64,000 nt of DNA from Nocardioides okcheonensis. Lineage in GTDB: Bacteria; Actinomycetota; Actinomycetes; Propionibacteriales; Nocardioidaceae. A program made the position numbers and the translations under genes. Numbering within the stretch: the first letter of the stretch is position 1; every line of letters starts with the position of its first letter. Below, piece after piece: positions 17,317-24,809 of this stretch. Under the pieces are notes generated by a model that was not told where the DNA came from, searched no databases, and worked only from the letters and a program-made list of their open reading frames with translations. Location: the NCBI RefSeq assembly GCF_020991065.1, contig NZ_CP087710.1, positions 4,030,001 through 4,094,000 of the forward strand, given 5' to 3'.

Positions 17317-17538
17317 GTGAGCTGGGACTGGAGCAGGGTGAACCCGCGAGGCGGCATGACCGCCACGATGGCGAAGGTGCTGGCGGCCGCGATGCTGCTG
17401 TCCGGCCTCAGCTCGGCGTCCGTGGCCGCCGACATGGACGGCGGGTGGCGCTGGCTCTCGATCGGCAGCGCGCTGCTGTGCCTGTCGGTCGCCGCGTGGA
17501 TCACCGCGGCCGCAGCCGGACTGGTGCGCCGGGGCTGA
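17317..17538 (+). CDS. Small two-helix membrane protein
   Basis: A 73-residue protein with two hydrophobic segments, VLAAAMLLSGLSSASVAA and ALLCLSVAAWITAAAAGL, ending in a basic RRG. GTG at 17317 is the longest start; ATG at 17356 would give 60 residues and keep both segments. No family recognised. It lies convergent with the SDR gene (9 bases between stops). Confidence 0.45.
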   Translation: MSWDWSRVNPRGGMTATMAKVLAAAMLLSGLSSASVAADMDGGWRWLSIGSALLCLSVAAWITAAAAGLVRRG

Positions 17539-17547
17539 GGTCCGGCC

Positions 17548-18291
17548 TCAGGCCATCCGGCGCAGCAGGCCCACCGGCAGCCGCTTGACCACGAACCCGA
17601 GCGGCACCCACGGCCAGGCCGGGACGACGGCCGACGCCTTCTGCTTCTCGATCGCCTCGACCATTGACCGCACGCCCTTCTCGGTCGACACCATGAGCGG
17701 CGTACGGGCCGACGTCCCGGACATCTCGGACTCGATGTAGCCGGGGTAGAGCACCGTCACCTTGATCGGCGTGCCGTGCACGTCGGCGCGGAAGCCCTCC
17801 GCGAGGTGCGCGACAGCGGCCTTGGTGGCGGCGTACGTCGTGATGTTGCGCGGCATGCCACGCAGCGCGGAGAACGACGACACCATCACCAGGTGCCCGT
17901 GCCCCTGGGCGCGGAAGATCGCCGCTGCGGCCTCGGTCTGCGCGAGCGCCCCGATCACGTTGGTCTCGGCCGTCTGCCGGTTGGCGTCGAAGCGGCCCGT
18001 GCCGAGCGGCTGGCCCTTGCCGAGGCCGGCGTTGACGACGACCCGGTCGAGGCCGCCGAGCTCGTCGCGGAACTCGTCGAAGACCCGGAACACCGCGTCG
18101 TGGTCGGTGACGTCGAGCGCGCGCACGGCGACGCGCACGTCGGGGTGGGCGCCGAGGATCTCGGCGCAGAGCTCCTCGAGGCGGTCGGTGCGGCGGGCGC
18201 AGAGCGCGAGGTCGTGGCCGCGGGCGGCGAGCTGGCGCGCCATCTCCGCGCCGAGGCCGCTGCTGGCGCCGGTGATCAGGGTCGTCGACAT
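17548..18291 (-). CDS. SDR-family oxidoreductase
   Basis: A 247-residue classical short-chain dehydrogenase. NADP-binding TGASSGLGAEMARQL lies at residues 7-21, catalytic Ser in VMVSSFS and Tyr-Lys in TYAATKAAV. The C terminus (WPWVPLGFVVKRLPVGLLRR) is hydrophobic and basic and could associate with membranes, as in several acyl-reducing SDRs. It is the last gene of the five-gene operon that begins with the acyl-CoA dehydrogenase at 22053; the gap to the phosphatase gene is 9 bases. Confidence 0.88.
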   Translation of the reverse strand: MSTTLITGASSGLGAEMARQLAARGHDLALCARRTDRLEELCAEILGAHPDVRVAVRALDVTDHDAVFRVFDEFRDELGGLDRVVVNAGLGKGQPLGTGRFDANRQTAETNVIGALAQTEAAAAIFRAQGHGHLVMVSSFSALRGMPRNITTYAATKAAVAHLAEGFRADVHGTPIKVTVLYPGYIESEMSGTSARTPLMVSTEKGVRSMVEAIEKQKASAVVPAWPWVPLGFVVKRLPVGLLRRMA

Positions 18292-18300
18292 GGGGTGTTC

Positions 18301-18969
18301 CTAGCGGTAGGTCACGAGGTCGGGGGAGAGGTGGTCGTGGGCGTTGAAGGACACGAGGGTGGTCCCGCGGGAGCCGCGCACGACGGTGGACGTGCCGGTG
18401 TTGACCGAGACCGGGTTGAGCCGCAGCCACAGGGCGGTGCGGGCGTCGGCGTCGTCGGCGAGCAGCGACGCGCACGCCCAGGCGACCGGTCCACCGCTGG
18501 TGAGCACGACGGCCGTCCCCCTCCGGCCGAGCCGCTCGGCGAGCCCGGTGAGCGCTGCCGAGACGCGGGAGGTGAAGGCCCCGAAGGACTCGTCGTAGGC
18601 GTCGTCGTGGTCGCCGGAGGTCCACCGCAGCGTGGCCTCCTCGAACCAGCGCTGGAAGGCAGCCTTCTCGGACTCGCCCTCCGCCGACGACGGCCGGTCG
18701 TGGACGGCGAGCACCTGCAGGTGGTCGAACTCGTCCCACCCGGCGTCGACGTCGACGCCCGCGTCCCAGCTGGCTCCCGCGAGGACGCCGTCGGCGGTCT
18801 GGGCGTGGCGGCGCATCCGTCCGGTCACGACCAGGTCGGGGGAGACGCCTCGGGCGGCGAGCGCGCGACCGAGCACGCGGGACTGCTCGTGCCCGGTGTC
18901 GGACAGCTGGTCGTAGTCGGCCGCGCCGAAGGACGCCTGGCCGTGCCGGACCAGCAGGATGCTGCTCAC
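18301..18969 (-). CDS. Histidine phosphatase family protein
   Basis: A 222-residue branch-1 histidine phosphatase. The N-terminal LLVRHGQASF holds the catalytic RHG motif, and the second His lies in TSGGPVAWA context with partner residues downstream. Substrates range from phosphoglycerates to phospho-acyl compounds. Its GTG start overlaps the stop of the upstream kinase-like gene (GTGA), so translation is coupled with it. A phosphatase tightly coupled to a small-molecule kinase and an acyl-CoA dehydrogenase is unusual; see the operon finding. Confidence 0.82.
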   Translation of the reverse strand: MSSILLVRHGQASFGAADYDQLSDTGHEQSRVLGRALAARGVSPDLVVTGRMRRHAQTADGVLAGASWDAGVDVDAGWDEFDHLQVLAVHDRPSSAEGESEKAAFQRWFEEATLRWTSGDHDDAYDESFGAFTSRVSAALTGLAERLGRRGTAVVLTSGGPVAWACASLLADDADARTALWLRLNPVSVNTGTSTVVRGSRGTTLVSFNAHDHLSPDLVTYR

Positions 18970-20036
18970 CCGACCAGCCCGTCGAGCCGGCGACCGACGA
19001 TCCGGACGGCCGGGCCGAAGAGCGCGTACATCTCGTTCGTCGTCTGGCCGTGGAAGAACCGGTAGTAGATCTGCTGGGCGATCACCGCGAGCCGGAAGAG
19101 GCCGAACACCTCGTAGAAGCGCCACTGCTCGGGGGTGACCGACCGGCCGGTGCGCTCGGCGTAGGCCGCGACGAGCTCGTCGCGGGTGAGCATCCCCGGC
19201 AGGTGGGTCGGCACCCGGCGGACCATCTGGAAGTCCTCCGGGTCGTCGGCCTGCACCCAGTAGGCCATCGACCCGGCGAGGTCCATCAGCGGGTCGCCGA
19301 GGGTGGCCATCTCCCAGTCGAGGACGCCGACGACGCGGGTCACGTCGTCGGGGTCGAGCACCAGGTTGTCGAGCTTGAAGTCGTTGTGGATCACGCAGGT
19401 CGCGACGTCGTCGGGCTGGTGCGCGTCGAGCCACGCCATCACCTGCTCGAGGTCGGGCACGTCCTCGGTGCGGGCGTCGCGGTAGCGCCGCGACCAGCCC
19501 TCGACCTGGCGGCGGACGTAGCCGTCCCCCCTGCCGAGGTCGGCGAGGCCGGCCGCGTCCGGGTCGATGCCGTGCAGCTCGGCCAGCACGTCGACGGCGT
19601 GCAGGCACAGCGCGCGGGCCTGCTCGGGCGTGAGCGGGACGTCGTCGGGCCACTCGCTGCGCGGGATCACGCCCTCGACGCGGTCCATCGCGTAGAAGTC
19701 CGCCCCCATCACGTCGGGGTCCTCGCAGAACGCGACCATCGGCGCGACGTAGTCGAAGACCGGCGCCAGCCGGGACTGGATGAGGTGCTCGCGGTGCATG
19801 TCGTGCGCGCCGCGGGCCTTGGTGCCGCGCGGGGCGCGGCGCACGATGAGGTCGCGCCCGGACGGATAGCGCAGCAGGTAGGTCAGGTTGGAGGCGCCGC
19901 CGGTGAACTGGCGGACCTCGGGGTCGCCCTCGAGGCCGGTGGCGTCGTCGGCGTGGGTACGCAGCCACGCGGCGACGCGCGCCACGTCGAAGGCGTCCTC
20001 CTCGCGCACCTCGCGCGCGCCCGGGACGGCGGTCAC
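18966..20036 (-). CDS. APH-like kinase of the ACAD10/11 type
   Basis: The 356-residue protein matches the phosphotransferase domain fused to acyl-CoA dehydrogenase in mammalian ACAD10/11 and the separate LvaA kinase of Pseudomonas. Visible marks: FTGGASNLTYLLRYP (residues 44-58), RRAPRGTKARGAHDMHRE, the catalytic loop HNDFKLDN (217-224) and DWEMATLGDPLMDLA (240-254). In the characterised systems this kinase phosphorylates the 4-hydroxyl of 4-hydroxyacyl-CoA. GTG at 20036 overlaps the stop of the SDR gene. The substrate here is inferred from family and neighbours. Confidence 0.85.
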   Translation of the reverse strand: MTAVPGAREVREEDAFDVARVAAWLRTHADDATGLEGDPEVRQFTGGASNLTYLLRYPSGRDLIVRRAPRGTKARGAHDMHREHLIQSRLAPVFDYVAPMVAFCEDPDVMGADFYAMDRVEGVIPRSEWPDDVPLTPEQARALCLHAVDVLAELHGIDPDAAGLADLGRGDGYVRRQVEGWSRRYRDARTEDVPDLEQVMAWLDAHQPDDVATCVIHNDFKLDNLVLDPDDVTRVVGVLDWEMATLGDPLMDLAGSMAYWVQADDPEDFQMVRRVPTHLPGMLTRDELVAAYAERTGRSVTPEQWRFYEVFGLFRLAVIAQQIYYRFFHGQTTNEMYALFGPAVRIVGRRLDGLVG

Positions 20037-20803
20037 CGCTCGCCCCCGAGGGCCTCCAGCTTGGCGGCCTGGTCGCGCATCACCGCGTCGTAGCCGGGGC
20101 GGTCGGCCCACTTGAGGCGGAACGCCTGGCGCGCGGCCTCGTCGGGCACGATGACGGCGTCCCCGGCCTCGATCCCGGCGAGCACGGACGCCGCGACCTC
20201 CTCGGCGGTGACCCGGGACCGCTCGACCAGCCCGCCGACGACCTGGCCGACGAGCGCGTCCGAGCCCTGCATCGAGTCCATCAGGTTGGTCCGGAAGTAC
20301 GACGGGCACACCACGCTGGCGCGGATGCCCCAGCCCGCGAGCTCGTGGCCGCAGGTCTCGGTGAAGGCGACCACCGCCGCCTTGACGGCGTTGTAGGACG
20401 CCATCCCGGCCGGGTGCACGAGCCCGGCGAGGGAGGCGACGTTGACCAGGTGGCCGGAGCCCTGCTCCTTGAGCAGCGGCACGAAGGCGCGCGTGCCGCG
20501 CACGGCGCCGAACAGGTTGATGTCGGTGATCCACTGCCACTCGTCGAGCGTGCAGACGTCGACCCGCCCGCCGCCGGCCACGCCGGCGTTGTTGACCAGC
20601 ACGTCGAGGCCGCCCCAGCGCTCGCGCACCGCGGCGACCGCCGCCTGCCAGTCGTCGTCGGACGTGATGTCGAGGCGGAGGTCGACGCCGTCGCCGGCGA
20701 CGCGGTCGGTCGCGAGCACCTCGTCGCCGCGGTCGCGGAACGCCGCGGTCAGCGCCGCGCCGAGGCCGGAGGCCGCCCCGGTGACCAGGACCCGGCGGCT
20801 CAC
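20033..20803 (-). CDS. SDR-family oxidoreductase in the kinase/acyl-CoA dehydrogenase operon
   Basis: A 256-residue classical SDR. The nucleotide motif TGAASGLGAALTAAF lies at residues 8-22, then NNAGVAGGG, catalytic Ser in NVASLAG and SYNAVKAAV with Tyr and Lys. It sits between the acyl-CoA dehydrogenase and the kinase-like gene, with GTGA overlaps on both sides. A role in interconverting a hydroxyacyl and an oxoacyl compound in the pathway would fit, like the SDR of the levulinate operon; this is inference. Confidence 0.88.
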   Translation of the reverse strand: MSRRVLVTGAASGLGAALTAAFRDRGDEVLATDRVAGDGVDLRLDITSDDDWQAAVAAVRERWGGLDVLVNNAGVAGGGRVDVCTLDEWQWITDINLFGAVRGTRAFVPLLKEQGSGHLVNVASLAGLVHPAGMASYNAVKAAVVAFTETCGHELAGWGIRASVVCPSYFRTNLMDSMQGSDALVGQVVGGLVERSRVTAEEVAASVLAGIEAGDAVIVPDEAARQAFRLKWADRPGYDAVMRDQAAKLEALGGER

Positions 20804-22053
20804 GAGGTGTGCTTCCCGAGCTCGATCTTGGCGACCACGTTGCGGTGCACCTCGTCCGGCCCGTCGGCCAGGCGCAGCGTGCGCGCGCCGACCCACGCGT
20901 TGGCGAGCGGGAAGTCGTCGGAGACGCCGGCGCCGCCGTGCAGCTGGATCGCGGTGTCGATGACGTCGAGCGCCATGTTCGGCACCTCGACCTTGATCTC
21001 GCTCACGGCGGAGTACGCCTCCCGGCTCATGCCCTGGTCGAGCAGCCACGCGGCGTGCATGACCAGCAGGCGCGAGCGGTTGATCGCGATCCGGGCGTCG
21101 GCGATCCGCTCGCGGTTGCCGCCGAGGTTGGCGATCGGCTTGCCGAACGCGGTGCGCGACACCGCGCGGGCGCACGCCAGCTCGAGCGCGCGCTCGGCGA
21201 GACCGATGGCGCGCATGCAGTGGTGGACGCGGCCGGGGCCGAGCCGGCCCTGGGCGATCTCGAACGCCCGACCGGGGCCGAGCAGGATGTGGGACGCCGG
21301 CACGCGCACGTCGTCGAAGGACACCTCGCCGTGGCCGAGCGGCTCGTCGTAGTAGCCCATCGTGGTGAGCATCCGCTCGACCGTCACGCCCGGGGCGTCG
21401 CGGGGGACGAGCACCATCGTGTGCCGCGAGTGCCGGTCGGCGTCGGGGTCGGAGAGCCCCATGAAGACCAGCACCTTGCAGTCGGGGTTGCCGACGCCCG
21501 TCGACCACCACTTGCGACCGTTGATGACGACCTCGTCGCCGTCGAGGTGGGCGGTCGCGGCCATGTTGGTCGCGTCGGAGGAGGCCACGTCCGGCTCGGT
21601 CATGCAGAACGCGCTGCGGATCTCAGCGCGCAGCAGCGGCTCGAGCCACTGCGCCTTCTGCTCCTCGGTGCCGTAACGGAGCAGCACCTCCATGTTGCCC
21701 GTGTCGGGGGCGTTGGAGTTGAAGACCAGGGGAGCGAGGAAGGAGCGCCCCATCGCCTCGGCGACCGGGGCGTAGTCGACGTTGCTGAGCCCCGCGCCGC
21801 CGTCGGTGCCGAAGTGGGCGGCGTAGCGCCCGGCGTGCTCGGCGGGGAGGAACAGGTTCCACAGTCCCTGCGCGCGCGCCTTCGCCTGGAGCTCGGCGAT
21901 CACCGGGTCGGGGGTCCAGTGGTCGCCGCCGGACTCGCGCAGCCGGGTGGTGCGGGCGTGCACCTCGGCCTCGACCGGCTCGACCTCGTCGGTCACGAAC
22001 GTGCGCACGCGGTCGCGGAGGTCGGCGGCGCGGGGGGAGAGCGAGAAGTCCAT
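20800..22053 (-). CDS. Acyl-CoA dehydrogenase of the ACAD10/11 type
   Basis: A 417-residue FAD enzyme, first gene of the operon. Standard ACAD marks are FCMTEPDVASSDATNM (FAD/substrate loop) and QLHGGAGVSDDFPLA. At the C-terminal catalytic position the motif reads LADGPDEVH (residues 395-403), as I recall for ACAD10/11, instead of the EGT(S/N)E with catalytic Glu of ordinary acyl-CoA dehydrogenases. In the ACAD11 and LvaC systems this enzyme eliminates phosphate from a 4-phosphoacyl-CoA to form an enoyl-CoA. Start ATG at 22051-22053 is only 15 bases from a 29-bp palindrome. Confidence 0.87.
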   Translation of the reverse strand: MDFSLSPRAADLRDRVRTFVTDEVEPVEAEVHARTTRLRESGGDHWTPDPVIAELQAKARAQGLWNLFLPAEHAGRYAAHFGTDGGAGLSNVDYAPVAEAMGRSFLAPLVFNSNAPDTGNMEVLLRYGTEEQKAQWLEPLLRAEIRSAFCMTEPDVASSDATNMAATAHLDGDEVVINGRKWWSTGVGNPDCKVLVFMGLSDPDADRHSRHTMVLVPRDAPGVTVERMLTTMGYYDEPLGHGEVSFDDVRVPASHILLGPGRAFEIAQGRLGPGRVHHCMRAIGLAERALELACARAVSRTAFGKPIANLGGNRERIADARIAINRSRLLVMHAAWLLDQGMSREAYSAVSEIKVEVPNMALDVIDTAIQLHGGAGVSDDFPLANAWVGARTLRLADGPDEVHRNVVAKIELGKHTS

Positions 22054-22067
22054 GTCATTGACCTTGG

Positions 22068-22096
22068 CACACTGTTGAGCAATGCTCAACAGTGTG
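22068..22096. promoter_or_regulatory. 29-bp palindromic TetR operator
   Basis: CACACTGTTGAGCA, a central A, and TGCTCAACAGTGTG form perfect 14-bp arms. The site fills the 28 bases between the acyl-CoA dehydrogenase start (22053) and the first possible start of the TetR gene (22082). It covers that ATG and could block both divergent promoters at once. Confidence 0.8.
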
Positions 22097-22699
22097 TCCG
22101 ACGTCGATGCCGAGCCCGCGGTCCCCGTCCGTCGCCGGCTCTCGGCGCAGGACCGCCGCCGCCAGCTTGTCGGCATCGGCCTGGCGATGATCGTCGAGAA
22201 GCCGATCCAGGACCTCTCGCTCGACGACGTCGCGGCGGAGGCCGGCATCTCCCGCGGGCTGCTGTTCCACTACTTCCCGACCAAGACGGACTTCTACCTC
22301 GCGTGCATCGCCGCGGCCGGTCGTCGGATGCTGCGCAACACGGCGCCCGACCCGACGCTCCCGCCCGAGGAGCAGGTGGTGGCGACGACCCGGCGGATGG
22401 TCGAGCAGATCGAGCGGCGGCGCGGGTTCTACCTCGCGCTGGTGCACGGCCACGCCGTCGCCGACCCGCGGGTGGGCGAGGTGATGGAGTCGGTGCGCGA
22501 CGTCAGCACCGAGCGGGTCGTCGCGGCGCTCGGCGTCCCCGAGCGGCAGCGCGACGTCGTCCGCGCCTGGTGGGCCTACACGGAGGACCGGGCGCTCACC
22601 TGGTCGGCAGTGCCGACCGGCGAACGCCCGGTCCCGGTGTCCGTGCTGGTCGCGGAGTGCGTCGCGGCGCTCCACGCCCTGCTGGCCCTCAGGCCGTGA
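22082..22699 (+). CDS. TetR-family regulator of the divergent ACAD/kinase operon
   Basis: A protein of up to 205 residues with a TetR helix-turn-helix (LSLDDVAAEAGISRGLLFHY, about residues 47-66) and a helical ligand domain. ATG 22082 lies inside the 29-bp palindrome; GTG at 22094 is an alternative that keeps the complete DNA-binding domain. Either way the leader must be very short or absent, and the gene is almost certainly autoregulated. The ligand is likely an acyl-CoA or acid handled by the divergent operon. Confidence 0.88.
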   Translation: MLNSVSDVDAEPAVPVRRRLSAQDRRRQLVGIGLAMIVEKPIQDLSLDDVAAEAGISRGLLFHYFPTKTDFYLACIAAAGRRMLRNTAPDPTLPPEEQVVATTRRMVEQIERRRGFYLALVHGHAVADPRVGEVMESVRDVSTERVVAALGVPERQRDVVRAWWAYTEDRALTWSAVPTGERPVPVSVLVAECVAALHALLALRP

Positions 22700-22711
22700 G
22701 GGCCGTGCGCG

Positions 22712-24298
22712 TCAGCGCTTGACGACGCGCCCCGTCACGGTGAAGCGCGCCTTGTCGTCCAGCGGCAGGCCCTTGCACGCGAGCACGGTGTTCCTGCCGC
22801 AGCGGTAGCGGGTGGAGGCGTTGACCAGGGTCACCGACACCGCGGCGACCTGCTTCCCGCCGAACTTCACCTTCATCCGGCCGTCGCCGGCGCGGTTGAG
22901 CTTGACGATCTTGACCTGGCGCTTGCCGTTGGTGCGGTGCACGACGACGACCGCGGCCGGCGAGGTGGCCTTGACCGGGCCGTTGACGGCGACCTGCAGC
23001 CGCCACTTCTTCGCGCCCAGGCCCTTGCCGGGGGCGTAGACGTAGGAGGCGGACGCGAGGTGGTTGATCCGGGTGCTGAACCGCTTGGTGCGCTTCTTCT
23101 TGCTCAGCGCCTTGCCGCCGCGGACCTTCGGGGTCGGGTACGCCGCGCCCTCGGGGTAGGTGGCGGCCGGCGTGAGGTTGCCGGCGGCGAACCTGGCGTA
23201 GACCTTGGTCAGCCCGCCCTTCTTCCTCAGCACCTTCTGCAGCGCGGCGATGCTGTTCTTCCCGCCGTCCGACTTCAGCGAGCCGGCCTGCGACCACGCC
23301 TTGTGCACGATGTCGTTGCCGTAGAGCGTGGAGAGGTACTCCCAGAAGACCCAGTTGCCGTACTGGTAGCCCTCGTTGCGGCTGAACAGGTCGAGCGGGA
23401 GGTACGGCGCGTAGATCTGGCTCCAGGGGAGGTACTGGCGGTTGTCGTCGACCGCCGTCGCGATCCGCTCCTCCATCCAGGTGGCCGTGGACTCCATCAT
23501 CCACGGGTCCTCGGCGTAGTCGTAGGCGTACTGGACGGCGTGGAAGAACTCGTGGGCGGCGGTGACCGTCAGGTTGTCGGTCGGGGTGCCGTTGGGGAAC
23601 TGGGAGGCGGCGAAGTCGTTGTCGAGCACGCAGTAGCCCGACGCGGTGCGGCGCTTGACCTTGGACTCACCGGCGCAGAAGCCGTAGATGTCGCCGCCGA
23701 GGTCCTTGAGGTAGACGTCGAACAGCGGCGAGCCGCCGCGGGCGCCGTCGGCCAGCGGGGCGCGGTAGCCGAGCTGGTCGACCTCCTGGGTCCAGACGGA
23801 GTCCATCACCGCGAGGTTCTGGGCGACCCAGTCGACCGACGGCGGGGCGTCGGTGCCGGTCGGCACGTAGTGGACGCACAGGCGGGCGTTGCACAGCGGC
23901 GCGGCCTCGGGGACGGTGTAGCCGAAGCCCTGGTTGTCGGCGGCGCCGTCGGTGGGGCGGGCGAGGATGCTCTCGGCGACCCGGCGCTGCTGGCCGCTGA
24001 GGCGGTCCTTCTTCATCCAGAGGTCGCGCAGCGCGATCGTCGGGGAGGGGTCGCGCGGCAGCGCGTCGCCGCCGAGCACCCGGCGGGCGGTGGCGAGCGC
24101 CTCGCCCGGGGTGGCCTCGTCCTCGAGGGTCGGCAGCGCCCGCTCGGGGGTGAGCTCCAGCGCCTCGGCCGGGGTCGGCACCGAGGGCGCACCGGGGCGG
24201 CCGGCGGGGCGGGTGTGGTCGGCTGCCACGGCCGGCGCAGACAGCGCCGCACCGCCCCACAGGGCGACGACCACGGCGGTGGTGACGATTCTGCGCAT
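22712..24298 (-). CDS. Secreted putative metalloprotease (MXAN_6640-like)
   Basis: A 528-residue exported protein. A signal peptide is clear: RRIVTTAVVVALWGG, then a cleavable LSAPAVAA. The zinc motif is AAHEFFHAVQYAYD (HExxH), followed by MMESTATWMEERI with the likely third ligand region. The region resembles a family of secreted bacterial proteases annotated MXAN_6640. The last 150 residues form a Lys-rich beta domain with a terminal Cys pair (YRCGRNTVLACKG). ATG 24298 has AGAGGA 6 bases upstream; ATG 24319 lacks a spaced ribosome site. Confidence 0.75.
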   Translation of the reverse strand: MRRIVTTAVVVALWGGAALSAPAVAADHTRPAGRPGAPSVPTPAEALELTPERALPTLEDEATPGEALATARRVLGGDALPRDPSPTIALRDLWMKKDRLSGQQRRVAESILARPTDGAADNQGFGYTVPEAAPLCNARLCVHYVPTGTDAPPSVDWVAQNLAVMDSVWTQEVDQLGYRAPLADGARGGSPLFDVYLKDLGGDIYGFCAGESKVKRRTASGYCVLDNDFAASQFPNGTPTDNLTVTAAHEFFHAVQYAYDYAEDPWMMESTATWMEERIATAVDDNRQYLPWSQIYAPYLPLDLFSRNEGYQYGNWVFWEYLSTLYGNDIVHKAWSQAGSLKSDGGKNSIAALQKVLRKKGGLTKVYARFAAGNLTPAATYPEGAAYPTPKVRGGKALSKKKRTKRFSTRINHLASASYVYAPGKGLGAKKWRLQVAVNGPVKATSPAAVVVVHRTNGKRQVKIVKLNRAGDGRMKVKFGGKQVAAVSVTLVNASTRYRCGRNTVLACKGLPLDDKARFTVTGRVVKR

Positions 24299-24360
24299 GT
24301 GTGTCCTCTTGGTTGTCATCTCGCGTCAGACCCTAACCCAGCGGGCGGGCCCCGGGACGC

Positions 24361-24756
24361 TCAGAGATCGGCGATGTGCTCGATGATCGCGGTGGTCGAG
24401 ATCGCCGGCGTCCGCTCGAGGTAGACCACCTCGCAGACGTCGCCGAACTCGTCGAACTTCCCGGCCCAGTCGTCGCCCATGACGAGCACGTCCGCGCCGT
24501 GCTCGACGATGTAGTCGCGCTTCTGCTCCAGGCTCTCCTCGACGAAGACCGCGTCGACCACCTTGAGCGCGCCGACGATGGCGAGCCGCTCGCGCTCGCT
24601 GAAGACCGGGACGCGCCCCTTCTTGCGCTCGTTGAGCGCGTCGGCGGAGACGCCCACGACCAGCCGGTCACCGAGGGCCGCGGCCCGCTCGAGCACGCGG
24701 AGGTGCCCGACGTGGAACACGTCGAACGTCCCGAAGGTGATGACGGTGCGAGGCAT
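24361..24756 (-). CDS. Cytidylyltransferase-like nucleotidyltransferase
   Basis: A 131-residue single-domain nucleotidyltransferase resembling glycerol-3-phosphate cytidylyltransferase (TagD type). TFGTFDVFHVGHL carries the HxGH motif near residue 15, and RTPAISTTAIIEHI corresponds to the RTxGISTT motif. Family members activate glycerol-phosphate or related alcohols for teichoic acid or lipid polymers. ATG 24756 gives the usual start three residues before the first strand; ATG 24765 is possible. Confidence 0.85.
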   Translation of the reverse strand: MPRTVITFGTFDVFHVGHLRVLERAAALGDRLVVGVSADALNERKKGRVPVFSERERLAIVGALKVVDAVFVEESLEQKRDYIVEHGADVLVMGDDWAGKFDEFGDVCEVVYLERTPAISTTAIIEHIADL

Positions 24757-24809
24757 GCGGCGCATTCTGGCACGCGGCGCGTCACGTGGTCTGGGGGAGG
24801 ATGTCCCGC

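Noticed and set aside
16449..20036. Aminoglycoside resistance genes suggested by the two APH-fold proteins
   Set aside because: Sequence motifs and operon context point to metabolic kinases; neither resembles known resistance enzymes closely.
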